A stretch of 64,000 bases of DNA from the NCBI RefSeq assembly GCF_030813715.1, contig NZ_JAUSUZ010000001.1, positions 6,324,001 to 6,388,000 on the forward strand, given 5' to 3'. Of this stretch, positions 27,569 through 37,436 are shown in pieces. This stretch comes from Catenuloplanes indicus (GTDB lineage Bacteria > Actinomycetota > Actinomycetes > Mycobacteriales > Micromonosporaceae). Every line of letters begins with the position of its first letter. Within the stretch, counting starts at the first letter, position 1. The position numbers and the translations under genes were made by a program. The notes below the pieces were generated by a model that saw nothing but the letters and a program-made list of their open reading frames with translations, did no database searches and was not told the origin of the DNA.

Positions 27569-29140
27569 CTACCGGGAGCTGCGCACCGCCAGGTCGGCCA
27601 GGATCGCCTGAGCTGCGTTGTGCCCCGCGGCGCCGATCACGCTGCCGGCCGGGAACGTCCCCGCGCTCCCCGCGTACAACCCGTCGAGCCCGGTCGCATA
27701 CGGCATCCGGTCGGTGAACGACACCGTGTTGTCGACGTGGTGGATGTGCCCGCCGGTGATCCCGAAATGCGCCTCGATGCCCGGCGGCGTCAGCGGCACC
27801 ACGTCCGCGACCAGATCGCGGGTGCCGGGCGCGTACGCCTCACAGATGTCCAGCAACCGCTCCACGTACGACGGCAGCGCCGCGTCCCAGCCGCCGGCCG
27901 GCGCGTACGGCACCGACTGCACGAACAGCGCCGACGAGTGGTGCCCACCGGCGTCCTGCAGCGACGGGTCGACGGTGGTGTGCAGGTACCACTCGATGGT
28001 CGGCTCGGCCGGCAGCTCACCCGCGACCACGGAATCCCACATCTCCCGCAGCGCCCGCATCGGCGTGCCACCGGCCGCCGACCCCGGCAGCAGGTGGATC
28101 GTGGCGCCGAACGGGCTCGGCGAGCCGGTCGGCAGGCAGGAGAACTCTGGCAAACCGGACAGCGCGAGGTTGACCTTCAGCGTCGTACCCGGCCGCCGTA
28201 CCGCCTCCATCCCGGTGACCAGCGACGACGGCAGCGCGCCGGGGGGCACGAGCGACATCAGCCGGTACGGATCACACGCACCGAGCACGACCGGCGCGGC
28301 CACCGACCGCCCGTCGGCCAGCGTCACGCCGGACACCGCGCCGCCGTCCACGGAGATCGCGCTCACGGCCGTACCCGGGAAGATCTTTGCTCCGGCGGCC
28401 CGCGCAGCGGCCGCGAACGTGGCGGAGACCGTGCCCATCCCGCCCTCGGCGATCATCCAGGTGCCGTCCGCGCCGGGCAGCCGGCACATGTTGTGCACCA
28501 GGAAGTTGTGGCCGGTGCCGGGATCGTCCGGGCCCGCGTTCAGCCCGGACAGGCCGTCGGTCACCGCGTACATCGAGACCAGCAGCTCGGAGGCGAAGCC
28601 GAACCGGGCCAGGTAGTCCGCCACCGAACCGCGGACCAGGTCGGTGAACGCGGTTCGCAGCGCCGGGCGGATGTAGCGGTCCGCGGTCTCCTCGACCGGC
28701 AGCGGCGGGGCCAGCCAGGCCGGGGCCAGGTCGTCGCGGAGCGCGGCCAGCTCGGCCTGCATCGCGTCGTCCGCCGCCACGTCCGCGGCGGAGAAGAACG
28801 CGGTCATCTGCGCGCGGGTCGACGCACGGTCGCGGCCGAACAGCAGGTACGGTCCGTCCGGCGTGGGCAGGAAGTAGTGCGGGTCGCGGCACAGCACCGG
28901 GATGTCCACGTCCAGCGTGCGCAGCAGCTCCGGCGGCATCAGGCCGAGCAGGTACGAACCGGTCGAATGCCGCAGGCCGGGCACGCGCGGGAACGGTGTC
29001 TCGGTGCGCGCGGCGCCGCCGATCACGTCCGACGCCTCCAGCACCACCACGTCCAGGCCCGCGCGCGCCAGCAGGATCGCGGAGACCAGCCCGTTGTGCC
29101 CGGCACCCACGATGATCACATCGGCCCGCGAGGTCGTCAT
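27569..29140 (-). CDS. FAD-dependent oxidoreductase, phytoene-desaturase-like
   Basis: A 523-residue flavoprotein. The N-terminal dinucleotide-binding motif VIIVGAGHNGLVSAILLARAG and the following VVVLEASDVIGGAARTE are typical of phytoene dehydrogenase and PYROXD2-type oxidoreductases. The C-terminal FAD motif is GLYAGSAGTFPAGSVIGAAGHNAA. No carotenoid genes are nearby, so the substrate is open. The ATG at 29140 overlaps the stop of the upstream TetR gene by 4 bases. The pair is an operon, and TetR probably controls it. Confidence 0.88.
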   Translation of the reverse strand: MTTSRADVIIVGAGHNGLVSAILLARAGLDVVVLEASDVIGGAARTETPFPRVPGLRHSTGSYLLGLMPPELLRTLDVDIPVLCRDPHYFLPTPDGPYLLFGRDRASTRAQMTAFFSAADVAADDAMQAELAALRDDLAPAWLAPPLPVEETADRYIRPALRTAFTDLVRGSVADYLARFGFASELLVSMYAVTDGLSGLNAGPDDPGTGHNFLVHNMCRLPGADGTWMIAEGGMGTVSATFAAAARAAGAKIFPGTAVSAISVDGGAVSGVTLADGRSVAAPVVLGACDPYRLMSLVPPGALPSSLVTGMEAVRRPGTTLKVNLALSGLPEFSCLPTGSPSPFGATIHLLPGSAAGGTPMRALREMWDSVVAGELPAEPTIEWYLHTTVDPSLQDAGGHHSSALFVQSVPYAPAGGWDAALPSYVERLLDICEAYAPGTRDLVADVVPLTPPGIEAHFGITGGHIHHVDNTVSFTDRMPYATGLDGLYAGSAGTFPAGSVIGAAGHNAAQAILADLAVRSSR

Positions 29141-29691
29141 GGCCGCGAGCCTAACGCCTCCGCGAGCAGCGCGAGCTCCCGCGCGAACAGCGGCTCCATG
29201 TCGCACCGGACATGACCGAACACCTCCAGCGCGACCAGCCCGAACACCCGGCTCCACGCGAGCACCAGCAGGTCCGCCGGCCCGGACAGCTCGGCCAGGA
29301 ACAGCGTCGCGAACCCGGAGCTGCCGCACTCCTCGCGCACGCCGCCGAACATCAGCGCGAACTCCCGCGGATGCGCCAGACTCCACCGCCGGAACTCGTG
29401 CGCCATCCCGGTCAGCCGCACCGTCGGCGGCTCGCCCGCGCGCGCGTCCCGCACCGCCCGCACGGCCGCGGCCAGCTCCGCGAACAGATCCGCCGACAGC
29501 GCGTCGACCAGCGCGTCCAGCCCGGGGAAATACCGGTACAGCGCGGGCGCGGTCAGCCCCACCTCACGCCCGATCGCGCGCAGCGAGATCGCCGCGGGCC
29601 CGCCGGACACCAGCAGCCGCCGCGCCACCGCCTTGATCTCCGCGACGGTGGCGGTCCGCACCCGCTCCCGCCGGGTCGGCGCGGCGCTCAT
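29137..29691 (-). CDS. TetR-family regulator
   Basis: A 184-residue TetR-type repressor. The HTH segment AISLRAIGREVGLTAPALYRYFPGLDALVDAL is near the N-terminus. The rest is a ligand-binding helical domain with a WSLAHPREFALMFGG segment seen in TetR_C_13-like proteins. ATG 29691 is preferred over GTG 29697 because a promoter -10 box ends at 29698. The transcript would then start at or near the ATG, giving leaderless translation. It is co-transcribed with the flavoprotein gene. Confidence 0.9.
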   Translation of the reverse strand: MSAAPTRRERVRTATVAEIKAVARRLLVSGGPAAISLRAIGREVGLTAPALYRYFPGLDALVDALSADLFAELAAAVRAVRDARAGEPPTVRLTGMAHEFRRWSLAHPREFALMFGGVREECGSSGFATLFLAELSGPADLLVLAWSRVFGLVALEVFGHVRCDMEPLFARELALLAEALGSRP

Positions 29692-29697
29692 CCCCAC

Positions 29698-29725
29698 ATC
29701 CTAAAACCAGATCAAAATCATTCAA
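29698..29725 (-). promoter_or_regulatory. Promoter of TetR-flavoprotein operon
   Basis: On the reverse strand, TTGAAT (29720-29725) and TAGGAT (29698-29703) are separated by 16 bases. This is a good sigma-70-type pair in an AT-richer island. The expected start point falls at the ATG at 29691. Confidence 0.55.
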
Positions 29726-29913
29726 GGGTACGGAAAGCGGGCACTCGCCCCGCTCCGAGACCGACCGCCGTGGCGGTCCGGGACCGCCCGTGACCGGCGC
29801 CGTTCGTGGCCCGCCGTTCGGTCGTCACCGCCGGCGCCGAACCCGGCATCGGCCGGCTTCCGCCGGCGCTGTGCGTCCGCCGGCTCGGCTTCCCCGGGCT
29901 CTGCTCCCGCCGG

Positions 29914-30834
29914 TTACGCCGCTGCTGCTCGCGATGCCGTCTCGGCCCGCGGCACCGGCGTGGTCGACGACTGCTCTCCCGCCGGTTGTGCCGCATCGGC
30001 CGGCGTCGTCGTGGCCGCCGGTTCCGGCGTGCTGCCCGGTTCCGGCGTGTTGGCCGGCGGCGCGTGCCGGGAGCCGCTGCGGGTGGCCGCGAACCCGGCC
30101 AGCACGATCACGTGGAACAGGTACAGCCACAGCCCCACCGCCACCACGCCACCCACCATGTCCAGCCCGCCGAACGGCAGCCCCAGGTCCAGCGGCAGCG
30201 CGCAGAACAGGATGAACCCGTGCAGGAACCCGGACAGGTTCGCCGCCGTGAACGACCCGACCAGCACGGTCCGCACCCACCCCGGCGACCGGCCCGGCGC
30301 CAGCCCGCGGTACACCCAGATCAGCACCGGCGTCAGCGCCACCCACACCGCCGCGAACGACACCACGATCCCGCCGAACCGCGCCCACCCGCCCTGGTCG
30401 AACAGCCGCGCCGCGAACGGTACGCACGCCAGCGTCGCCGCCAGCAGCCCCGGCGACGCCACCACGATCGGCAGCAGCAGCACCCGTCCCCGCCACCCGG
30501 CCAGCGACTCCCGCGGCCCGGCCACGGACACGAACGCCCGCCGCAGCCCTTCGCCGTAGAACGTGGCCGGCAGCAGCGCGGCCAGCGCCAGCCCCGGCGT
30601 CAGCCCCAGCCCCGCCGCCAGCAACCCGGCCGCCGCCCGGTCCGCCCCGATCCGGTCCGGCAGCGCCTCGATCGCCGGCATCGCCAGCGCCCGCATCCCG
30701 TCCGCCCCCGCGATCAGGCTCGCCGCCCAGATCGCCAGCAACGCCACCGGCACCACCGCGATCCCGCCATAAAACGTGATCGCCGCCGCGTGCAGCGCCA
30801 GATCCCGCCCTTTCAGCGGCCGAAAGATCCCCAT
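29914..30834 (-). CDS. YihY/BrkB-family inner-membrane protein
   Basis: A 306-residue integral membrane protein of the YihY (formerly RNase BN) family. Six likely transmembrane helices are seen; ALHAAAITFYGGIAVVPVALLA near the start and the GxxY/F-rich helices are typical. The last 50 residues are a Pro/Thr/Ala-rich tail. The ATG at 30834 opens the conserved MGIFRPLKGRDLALHAAAITF segment. Transport or other function is unproven in the family. Confidence 0.82.
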   Translation of the reverse strand: MGIFRPLKGRDLALHAAAITFYGGIAVVPVALLAIWAASLIAGADGMRALAMPAIEALPDRIGADRAAAGLLAAGLGLTPGLALAALLPATFYGEGLRRAFVSVAGPRESLAGWRGRVLLLPIVVASPGLLAATLACVPFAARLFDQGGWARFGGIVVSFAAVWVALTPVLIWVYRGLAPGRSPGWVRTVLVGSFTAANLSGFLHGFILFCALPLDLGLPFGGLDMVGGVVAVGLWLYLFHVIVLAGFAATRSGSRHAPPANTPEPGSTPEPAATTTPADAAQPAGEQSSTTPVPRAETASRAAAA

Positions 30835-30996
30835 GGCATCACTGTTTCCCCGCTTCGGTCCCGCGCACGCACCGCGCCGGGTAGCGGCCCGGTCACGAAG
30901 CGGCGCATGCATCCGCACGGACGAGTGGCGTCGCTTCCACGGGGCAGCGCCGATAGGCTGACTTCGGCATCATGTTCCGCGGAGAGGGGAGGGCGG

Positions 30997-31614
30997 GTGG
31001 GAGCCATCCCGATCGAAGAGTTCGAGCCCATCGCCGAGACGCCGGCCGGACCCTCGTTCCAGTGGCTCGGCATCCGTGACGAGCCCTGGACCCCGCAGCT
31101 CGCGTTCGAGCTGCTGCCCGAGACCAACGGGCCACGGGTTGAGGTCTTCCGCGGGAGTGTCGTCGTGAGTCCGCATGCCGGAGTTGATCATCAAAGCATC
31201 GAGTTCAATCTGGCATCCCTGCTCAAGCCGCCCGCTCGGCGGGCAGGGTGCTTCCTTTATCACGAGATCAACGTGGTCTCCGGCGACGACCTCTTCATTC
31301 CCGACCTCGTCATCCTCCGCGAGTCCGGTGCGGGCCGAACTAGTGTCGCCATCGAAACCGTGATGCTGCTCGGCGAGATAGTCTCGGCCGGAAATCGCCG
31401 CAAGGACGTCATCGACCGCCCCAAGGAGTATGCGGCGGCCGGTGTGCCCTTCTTCCTCCGGGTCGACTTCCGCAACCGGGTTCCGGCGATCACGCTGTTC
31501 GCGTTGGAGGACGGTGAGTACCAGCCGCTCGTCGCGGCTGCCGCCGGAACCATGTTCGTGATGAAGGAACCCTTCGCCGTGGAGTTCGACCCGGCTGAGC
31601 TGCTGGACGAGTAG
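30997..31614 (+). CDS. Uma2 family (DUF820) nuclease-like protein
   Basis: A 205-residue Uma2/DUF820 protein with a PD-(D/E)xK nuclease-like fold. Family signatures are [27 protein letters not shown] and [20 protein letters not shown] followed by [13 protein letters not shown]. The catalytic Asp and Glu/Lys positions appear intact. Such genes are numerous in actinobacteria and may spread horizontally; their role is unknown. GGAGAGGGGAGGG just upstream fixes the GTG at 30997. It lies divergent from the YihY gene. Confidence 0.85.
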   Translation: MGAIPIEEFEPIAETPAGPSFQWLGIRDEPWTPQLAFELLPETNGPRVEVFRGSVVVSPHAGVDHQSIEFNLASLLKPPARRAGCFLYHEINVVSGDDLFIPDLVILRESGAGRTSVAIETVMLLGEIVSAGNRRKDVIDRPKEYAAAGVPFFLRVDFRNRVPAITLFALEDGEYQPLVAAAAGTMFVMKEPFAVEFDPAELLDE

Positions 31615-31663
31615 GCGGCGGGCGGTCGGCGGGCTTCCGGGAAGCGTGGGGGATGATGGGGGC

Positions 31664-32890
31664 GTGAGTTCGCCTCGGCACATTGTTCTGCTCGGCTCGA
31701 CCGGGTCCATCGGTACGCAGGCCATCGACATCGTGGAGCGCCACCCCGAGCGTTTCCGCGTCGTGGCCGTCGGCGCGGGCGGGGGCAACGTCGAGTTGCT
31801 GGCCCGGCAGGCGCTGCAGCTCGGCGTCGAGGTGGTCGGTGTGGCGAAGGCCACGGCCGCGCAGGACCTGACGCTCGCCTTCTACGCGGAGGCCTCCCGT
31901 CGCGGCTGGACCAGCGGCGACTTCAAGATCCCGAAGATCGTGGCCGGGCCGGACGCGATGGCCGAGCTGGCCGCGTTGCCCTGCGACATCGTGCTCAACG
32001 GCGTGGTCGGCTCGCTCGGTCTGGCGCCCACGCTGACCGCGCTCAAGCACGGCCGCACGCTCGCGCTGGCGAACAAGGAGTCGCTGGTCGCCGGTGGCTC
32101 GCTGGTCCGGGCCGCGGTCCAGCGCCCGGACCAGATCGTGGCGGTCGACTCGGAGCACTCCGCGCTCGCCCAGTGCCTGCGCGGCGGCGCCGCGGGCGAG
32201 GTGCACAAGCTGATCCTGACCGCGAGCGGCGGCCCGTTCCGCGGCAAGAAGCGCGACGACCTCCGGAACGTCACGCCGGAGCAGGCGCTGGCGCATCCGA
32301 CCTGGGACATGGGACCGGTCATCACCATGAACTCCGCCACACTCGTCAACAAGGGCCTCGAGGTGATCGAGGCGCACGAGCTGTACGGCATCCCGTACGA
32401 CCGGATCGGGGTCGTCGTCCACCCGCAGTCGATGATCCACTCGATGGTCGAGTTCGTGGACGGCTCGACGCTCACCCAGGCCAGCCCGCCGGACATGCGG
32501 CTGCCGATCGCGCTGGCGCTGGGCTGGCCGGAGCGGGTGCCGGGCGCGGCGAAGCCGGTCGACTGGAGCGTCGCGAGCGCCTGGACGTTCGAGCCGCTGG
32601 ACGACGAGGCCTTCCCGGCCGTGGAGCTGGCGAAGCAGGCCGGGCGCGAGGGCCGGTGCCGTCCGGCGATCTACAACGCGGCGAACGAGGAGTGCGTGGC
32701 CGCGTTCGCCGCGGGCGATCTGCCGTTTTTGGGCATCGTGGACACCGTTCGTGACGTTCTCGCGGCGGCCCCCGATTTCGGGGAACCGGGTACCGTCGAC
32801 GACGTACTTTCCGCTGAGTCGTGGGCGCGCACGCGTGCCCGAGAGATCATCGCCGGTAGCCCGGCGTCCCGTACCGGGGGAGCTGCATGA
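31664..32890 (+). CDS. dxr: 1-deoxy-D-xylulose 5-phosphate reductoisomerase
   Basis: DXR (IspC), the second enzyme of the MEP isoprenoid pathway, converting DXP to MEP with NADPH. The NADPH motif [38 protein letters not shown] and the flexible-loop region [15 protein letters not shown] are present. There are 408 residues from the GTG at 31664; an in-frame GTG 18 bases upstream is less likely. It is the first gene of dxr-rip-ispG and overlaps rip by 4 bases. Confidence 0.96.
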   Translation: MSSPRHIVLLGSTGSIGTQAIDIVERHPERFRVVAVGAGGGNVELLARQALQLGVEVVGVAKATAAQDLTLAFYAEASRRGWTSGDFKIPKIVAGPDAMAELAALPCDIVLNGVVGSLGLAPTLTALKHGRTLALANKESLVAGGSLVRAAVQRPDQIVAVDSEHSALAQCLRGGAAGEVHKLILTASGGPFRGKKRDDLRNVTPEQALAHPTWDMGPVITMNSATLVNKGLEVIEAHELYGIPYDRIGVVVHPQSMIHSMVEFVDGSTLTQASPPDMRLPIALALGWPERVPGAAKPVDWSVASAWTFEPLDDEAFPAVELAKQAGREGRCRPAIYNAANEECVAAFAAGDLPFLGIVDTVRDVLAAAPDFGEPGTVDDVLSAESWARTRAREIIAGSPASRTGGAA

Positions 32891-34152
32891 GCTGGATGTT
32901 CTGGGTCGGCGTGCTGGTCTTCGCGATCGGCCTGATCATTTCGCTGGCCCTGCACGAGGCCGGGCACATGTGGTCGGCGCAGGCCTTCAAGATGAAGGTC
33001 ACCCGGTTCTTCATCGGCTTCGGCCCGACGCTGTTCTCGTTCCGCCGCGGTGAGATCGAGTACGGCGTGAAGGCCATCCCGGCCGGTGCGTTCGTGAAGA
33101 TCGTCGGCATGGTGCCGCAGGACGACGACGTGGCGCCGGAGGACGAGCCGCGCGCGATGTGGCGCCAGGCCCTCTGGAAGCGGACGATCGTCATGTCCGC
33201 CGGCTCCGCGATGCACTTCGCGCTCGGCACCGTGCTGCTCTGGGGCACGTTCGCGTTCATCCCGTTCAGCAACCCGGAGCGGGCCGACGAGGTGCGCCCC
33301 GAGGTCGCCGCGATCAGCGAGTGCGCCACCCCGAAGATCGTGGTGGTGGACGGCCGGCGCGTCGACTGCGACCCGGCGACCGGCACGCCCAGCGCGGCGA
33401 AGCAGGCCGGTCTCCAGCCCGGTGACGTGATCACCGCGGTGAACGGCACGGCGGTGACCGGCTGGGGCCAGATGAGCGGCCTGATCCGCGCGGCCGGCGG
33501 CAAGTCGACCACGATCACCTGGGAGCGGGCCGGCGCGGCGCAGTCCGCTACGGTCGTCATCCCGCTGGCCGAGCGGGTCAAGCCGGACTCCGGCGTGGAG
33601 ACGGTCGAGGACATCACGCCGGACGACATCGAGACGGTCGGCGTGCTCGGCATCAGCCCGGTGATCCCGAAGACGGTGGCCGGCCCCTCGGCCGCGTTCG
33701 GGCTCACCTACCACGGCGTGATCACCATGGTGCAGAACACGTTCGAGTCGCTGAAGCGCATCCCGGAGAAGATCCCGCTGCTCTGGGCCGCGATCATGGG
33801 CGAGGAGCGCGACCCGGAGACGCCGATCAGCGTGCTCGGCGCGACCCGGCTCGGCGGCGAGCTGGTCGAGCGCGAGGAGTACGCGATCGCGCTCAACCTG
33901 CTGGTCGTGCTCAACTTCTTCATCGGCATCTTCAACCTGCTGCCGCTGCTCCCGCTGGACGGCGGGCACATCGCGATCGCCTGGTTCGAGCGCATCCGGT
34001 CCTGGCTCTACGCGCGCCTCGGCAAGCCCGACCCGGGCCGGGTGGACTACTTCAAGCTGATGCCGGTGACGTACGTCGTCATTCTCATCTTCGGGGCGTT
34101 CACGCTGCTCACGCTGACCGCCGATATCGTCAACCCGATCACTCTGAACTGA
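32887..34152 (+). CDS. rip: Site-2 protease, RseP/Rip1 type
   Basis: An intramembrane zinc metalloprotease (M50B) of the Rip1/RseP type, which cleaves anti-sigma factors within the membrane. The zinc motif HEAGH lies in the first helix and the LLPLDGGH motif near residue 360. A PDZ domain lies between ([15 protein letters not shown]). The length is 421 residues. The ATG start overlaps the dxr stop (ATGA). Placement between dxr and ispG matches M. tuberculosis Rv2869c. Confidence 0.95.
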   Translation: MSWMFWVGVLVFAIGLIISLALHEAGHMWSAQAFKMKVTRFFIGFGPTLFSFRRGEIEYGVKAIPAGAFVKIVGMVPQDDDVAPEDEPRAMWRQALWKRTIVMSAGSAMHFALGTVLLWGTFAFIPFSNPERADEVRPEVAAISECATPKIVVVDGRRVDCDPATGTPSAAKQAGLQPGDVITAVNGTAVTGWGQMSGLIRAAGGKSTTITWERAGAAQSATVVIPLAERVKPDSGVETVEDITPDDIETVGVLGISPVIPKTVAGPSAAFGLTYHGVITMVQNTFESLKRIPEKIPLLWAAIMGEERDPETPISVLGATRLGGELVEREEYAIALNLLVVLNFFIGIFNLLPLLPLDGGHIAIAWFERIRSWLYARLGKPDPGRVDYFKLMPVTYVVILIFGAFTLLTLTADIVNPITLN

Positions 34153-34168
34153 GTCGAAGGACAGCATT

Positions 34169-35347
34169 GTGACCGCCATCAGTCTCGGAATGCCCGCCGT
34201 TCCCCCACCGCCGCTGGCCCCCCGCCGGGCCAGCCGTCAGATCATGGTCGGACCCGTCGCGGTCGGCGGTGGCGCGCCGGTGAGCGTGCAGTCGATGACC
34301 ACCACGCTGACCGCCGACATCAACTCCACGCTTCAGCAGATCGCCGAACTCACCGCGGCCGGCTGCCAGATCGTCCGGGTCGCCGTACCGTCCCAGGACG
34401 ACGTGCTCGCGCTCCCCGCGATCGCGAAGAAGTCGCAGCTGCCGGTGATCGCCGACATCCACTTCCAGCCGAAGTACGTGTTCGCCGCGATCGACGCCGG
34501 CTGCGCCGCGGTCCGGGTCAACCCGGGCAACATCCGGCAGTTCGACGACAAGGTCAAGGAGATCGCGAAGGCGGCCGGTGACGCCAAGGTCCCGATCCGG
34601 ATCGGCGTGAACGCGGGCTCGCTGGACAAGCGCCTGCTGGAGAAGCACGGCAAGGCCACGGCGGAGGCGCTGGTCGAGTCCGCGCTGTGGGAGTGCTCGC
34701 TGTTCGAGGAGCACGGTTTCCGGGACATCAAGATCTCGGTCAAGCACAACGACCCGGTCGTCATGATCCGGGCCTACCGGCAGCTCGCCGAGCAGTGCGA
34801 CTACCCGCTGCACCTGGGCGTGACCGAGGCCGGACCGGCGTTCCAGGGCACGATCAAGTCCGCGGTCGCGTTCGGCGCGCTGCTGGCCGAGGGCATCGGC
34901 GACACGATCCGCGTGTCGCTGTCCGCGCCGCCGGTCGAGGAGATCAAGGTCGGCAACCAGATCCTGGAGTCGCTGGGTCTGCGCGAGCGCGGCCTGGAGA
35001 TCGTCTCCTGCCCGTCCTGCGGCCGCGCCCAGGTCGACGTCTACACGCTCGCCGAGCAGGTCACGGCCGCGCTCGACGGCTTCCCGGCGCCGCTGCGCGT
35101 CGCGGTCATGGGCTGCGTGGTGAACGGCCCCGGCGAGGCCCGCGAGGCCGACCTGGGCGTCGCGTCCGGCAACGGCAAGGGGCAGATCTTCGTCAAGGGC
35201 CAGGTCATCAAGACCGTGCCGGAGTCGCAGATCGTCGAGACGCTGGTCGAGGAGGCGCTGCGCCTCGCCGACGAGATGGGCACGGAACTCCCCGAGGAAC
35301 TCCGCGACCTGCTGCCCGCCACGAAGCCGATCGTGACGGTCCACTAG
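34169..35347 (+). CDS. ispG: HMBPP synthase (IspG/GcpE)
   Basis: IspG, the [4Fe-4S] enzyme that makes HMBPP late in the MEP pathway. The TIM-barrel start ([19 protein letters not shown]), [13 protein letters not shown], and the cluster ligands in [11 protein letters not shown] and [14 protein letters not shown] are intact. There are 392 residues. AAGGA 8 bases before the GTG start supports it. It shares an operon with dxr, so two MEP enzymes are co-expressed. A long terminator follows. Confidence 0.97.
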   Translation: MTAISLGMPAVPPPPLAPRRASRQIMVGPVAVGGGAPVSVQSMTTTLTADINSTLQQIAELTAAGCQIVRVAVPSQDDVLALPAIAKKSQLPVIADIHFQPKYVFAAIDAGCAAVRVNPGNIRQFDDKVKEIAKAAGDAKVPIRIGVNAGSLDKRLLEKHGKATAEALVESALWECSLFEEHGFRDIKISVKHNDPVVMIRAYRQLAEQCDYPLHLGVTEAGPAFQGTIKSAVAFGALLAEGIGDTIRVSLSAPPVEEIKVGNQILESLGLRERGLEIVSCPSCGRAQVDVYTLAEQVTAALDGFPAPLRVAVMGCVVNGPGEAREADLGVASGNGKGQIFVKGQVIKTVPESQIVETLVEEALRLADEMGTELPEELRDLLPATKPIVTVH

Positions 35348-35360
35348 TAATCTTCAGGGC

Positions 35361-35397
35361 GACGCCCCGGGCCTGCTTCCACCAGGCCCGGGGCGTC
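35361..35397. terminator. Strong bidirectional terminator after ispG
   Basis: A perfect 15-bp stem, GACGCCCCGGGCCTG with CAGGCCCGGGGCGTC, has a 7-base loop. It serves the converging ispG and padR-type genes. It marks the left edge of the accessory block. Confidence 0.85.
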
Positions 35398-35411
35398 GTC
35401 GTCGTTCGTCC

Positions 35412-36002
35412 TCACTCGGATTCGGCGAGGATCGCGTACAGCTTGCGCTTGGTCTCGTTGAGGATCTCCAGCGCGGCCTGCCGCTGCTCCGGCGTGCCGC
35501 TCACACCGACCTCCTTGAGCGCGCTCATGATCCCGAACGCGGCCTGCCGGAAGTCCTGCGCCTGGGACACGTGCTCGTCACCGAACTCGGCCCACGGCGG
35601 CGTCTCCGCCGCGCTCGCCGCCGCCGCCCGGCCGGTCTCGGTCAGCGTGAACCGCTTCCGCCCGCCGTCCGTCTCCGCGACGATCAGCCCCTCGTCCTCC
35701 AGCAGCTGCAGCGTCGGATAGACCGACCCCGGGCTCGGCCGCCAGATGCCACCGGTCCGCTGCTCCAGCTCCTGAATGATCTCGTAACCGTGCATCGGCC
35801 GCTCGATCAGCAGCGCCAGCACGGCCGCGCGCACGTTTCGCCCGCGCCCGCCGCGCCCACGCCCGCGATGCCCGCCGGGCCCGTGATGCGGCCCGCCGTG
35901 CCCCCACGGCCCGAACCCCGGCCCGCCGGGCCCGAACGGCGGGAACCCGAACCCGCGGCGGCGCCCCTCGTCCTCGAAGAATTCCCTGGCGAAGCCCTTC
36001 AT
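35412..36002 (-). CDS. PadR-family regulator
   Basis: A 196-residue PadR-type transcription regulator. A 50-residue Gly/His/Arg/Phe-rich N-terminal segment precedes the winged helix, with RAAVLALLIERPMHGYEIIQEL and WRPSPGSVYPTLQLLEDEGLI as signatures. A C-terminal helix for dimerisation (ALEILNETKRKLYAILAE) follows. GAGGAGCAACC before the ATG is a good ribosome binding site. A 30-bp dyad lies 46 bases upstream, so autoregulation is likely. No transporter gene adjoins it. Confidence 0.92.
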   Translation of the reverse strand: MKGFAREFFEDEGRRRGFGFPPFGPGGPGFGPWGHGGPHHGPGGHRGRGRGGRGRNVRAAVLALLIERPMHGYEIIQELEQRTGGIWRPSPGSVYPTLQLLEDEGLIVAETDGGRKRFTLTETGRAAAASAAETPPWAEFGDEHVSQAQDFRQAAFGIMSALKEVGVSGTPEQRQAALEILNETKRKLYAILAESE

Positions 36003-36047
36003 GGTTGCTCCTCGTCCCGCCGATCAGACCGTCGGCGTGTTGTCGTT

Positions 36048-36077
36048 GATAGTTCGACGATATATCGAAAGACTATC
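36048..36077. promoter_or_regulatory. 30-bp operator-like dyad upstream of PadR gene
   Basis: A perfect CGATATATCG core is flanked symmetrically by GATAGT and ACTATC. Eleven of fifteen pairs match around one centre. It is AT-rich in a GC-rich genome and is the probable binding site of the adjacent PadR regulator. Confidence 0.6.
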
Positions 36078-36118
36078 GACGCCAACCCCGAGAAAAACCC
36101 CGAAGATCAACTGCTTGC

Positions 36119-36200
36119 TTTCCCGCTTCCGGCGGCGCGAGTTCCGCACGCTCCCGCGGGCCAACCGCGCCGACGGGCTCAACTCCGCTGGCGCTCCGTT
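36119..36200 (+). repeat. Interspersed intergenic repeat, copy B
   Basis: Contains TTTCCCGCTTCCGGCG, then TTCCGCACGCTCCCGCGGGC, then CGCTGGCGCTCC. It matches copies A and C in word order and spacing. It lies between the PadR dyad and the histidine-kinase gene. Confidence 0.7.
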
Positions 36201-36254
36201 CGCCCGCCGCGGCGGAGCCGGTCCCGCGTCACCCGAGCCGGCCCCCGGGACTGT

Positions 36255-37436
36255 TCAGCCGCCGCCCGGCAGCCGTACCGTCACGGTCAGCCCGCCGCCC
36301 GCGCGGGGTACGGCGGCCCACTGCCCGCCGTGTGCGTCGACGATCGCGTCCACGATGGCCAGTCCCAGCCCGGAGCCGTCCGGACCGCCGGTGCGTCGTC
36401 CCCCGCGCTGGAACGCGCGGCGCAGCAGCGGGACGGTGTCCGCGGGCACCTCCGGGCCGGTGTTGGCCACTTCCAGCACGACCTCGTCGCCGTCCGCACG
36501 GGTGCGCACCCATACCGTGCCGCCGTCCACGTTGTACCGGACCGCGTTCTCCACCAGGTTCCGGACCAGCAGCTCGGCCAGCACCGGGTCCGCGGCCAGC
36601 GGCGCCGGTGCCAGGTCGGCCCGGATGGCCGGCCCGGTGGCCGCCCGGACGCCCTCGGCCACGACCACGGCCAGGTCGGCCCGGTGCGGTACGGCCGGCT
36701 GCTGCCGGACCCGGGCCAGCGTGAGCAGCCCGGACAGCAGCCGTTCGCTGCGGTGCGCGGCGGTGACCACCGTGGTCAGCGCCTTGCGGTAGTCGGCCTC
36801 GTCCCGGTGCGGGCGGGACAGCGCCCGTTCCGCGGCCGCCTGGATCACGGTCAGCGGCGTCCGCAGCTCGTGCGACGCGTTCGCCACGAACAGCTTCTGC
36901 GCCTGGAACGACCGGTGCAGCCGGTCCAGCATGGTGTTGAACGTCTGTGCCAGCGTGAACAGCTCGTCGCGCGGCCCGGACGCGACGATGCGGTCCTCCA
37001 GCGTCTCGTGCGACAGGCGTTCCGCGGCCGCGGTGATGGTCCGCAGCGGGCGCAGCGCGCGGCTGGCCACGAACCAGCACAGCACCAGCGCGGTCGCGGT
37101 GGCCACGGCGAAGACGACGCCGGACTGCACCAGCATCGCGTTCAGCGCCTCCGCGCGCGCCTGGTCGATCGCCGCGTACACGTCCGGCGCCCAGGTCTCA
37201 CCCGGGCCGGTCACCGGTCCGGTGGGTTCCGCCCCCTGCACCGGCATCGCCGCGGCCCCCGGGACCGCGGCGAGCGCGCTGACCCGCGCGTACAGGCCGG
37301 CGTCGGCGGAGGAGAGCGAGCGGTACGCGACCAGGTGGCTCACCGGCAGCAGGAGGCCACCGGTCGCCGCGAACAGCGCCGCGTAGGAGAGCGTCAGCCG
37401 GGTCCGGATCGAGAAGCGTGGCCACCGCACGGTCAC
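36255..37436 (-). CDS. Sensor histidine kinase
   Basis: A 393-residue two-component sensor. An N-terminal transmembrane helix (about 13-35), an extracytoplasmic loop (36-100), a second helix (101-122), a HAMP region and the phospho-acceptor His189 in ANASHELRTPLT are visible. The ATPase boxes read NLVENAVRYN and GSGLGLAIV. The GTG start overlaps the stop of the response-regulator gene by 4 bases. The divergent lipoprotein/export operon is its most likely target. Confidence 0.93.
   Translation of the reverse strand: MTVRWPRFSIRTRLTLSYAALFAATGGLLLPVSHLVAYRSLSSADAGLYARVSALAAVPGAAAMPVQGAEPTGPVTGPGETWAPDVYAAIDQARAEALNAMLVQSGVVFAVATATALVLCWFVASRALRPLRTITAAAERLSHETLEDRIVASGPRDELFTLAQTFNTMLDRLHRSFQAQKLFVANASHELRTPLTVIQAAAERALSRPHRDEADYRKALTTVVTAAHRSERLLSGLLTLARVRQQPAVPHRADLAVVVAEGVRAATGPAIRADLAPAPLAADPVLAELLVRNLVENAVRYNVDGGTVWVRTRADGDEVVLEVANTGPEVPADTVPLLRRAFQRGGRRTGGPDGSGLGLAIVDAIVDAHGGQWAAVPRAGGGLTVTVRLPGGG

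Noticed and set aside
29806-30996. Long forward frame preceding the Uma2 domain
   Set aside because: It is antisense to the YihY gene; the Uma2 homology and a strong ribosome site begin at 30997.
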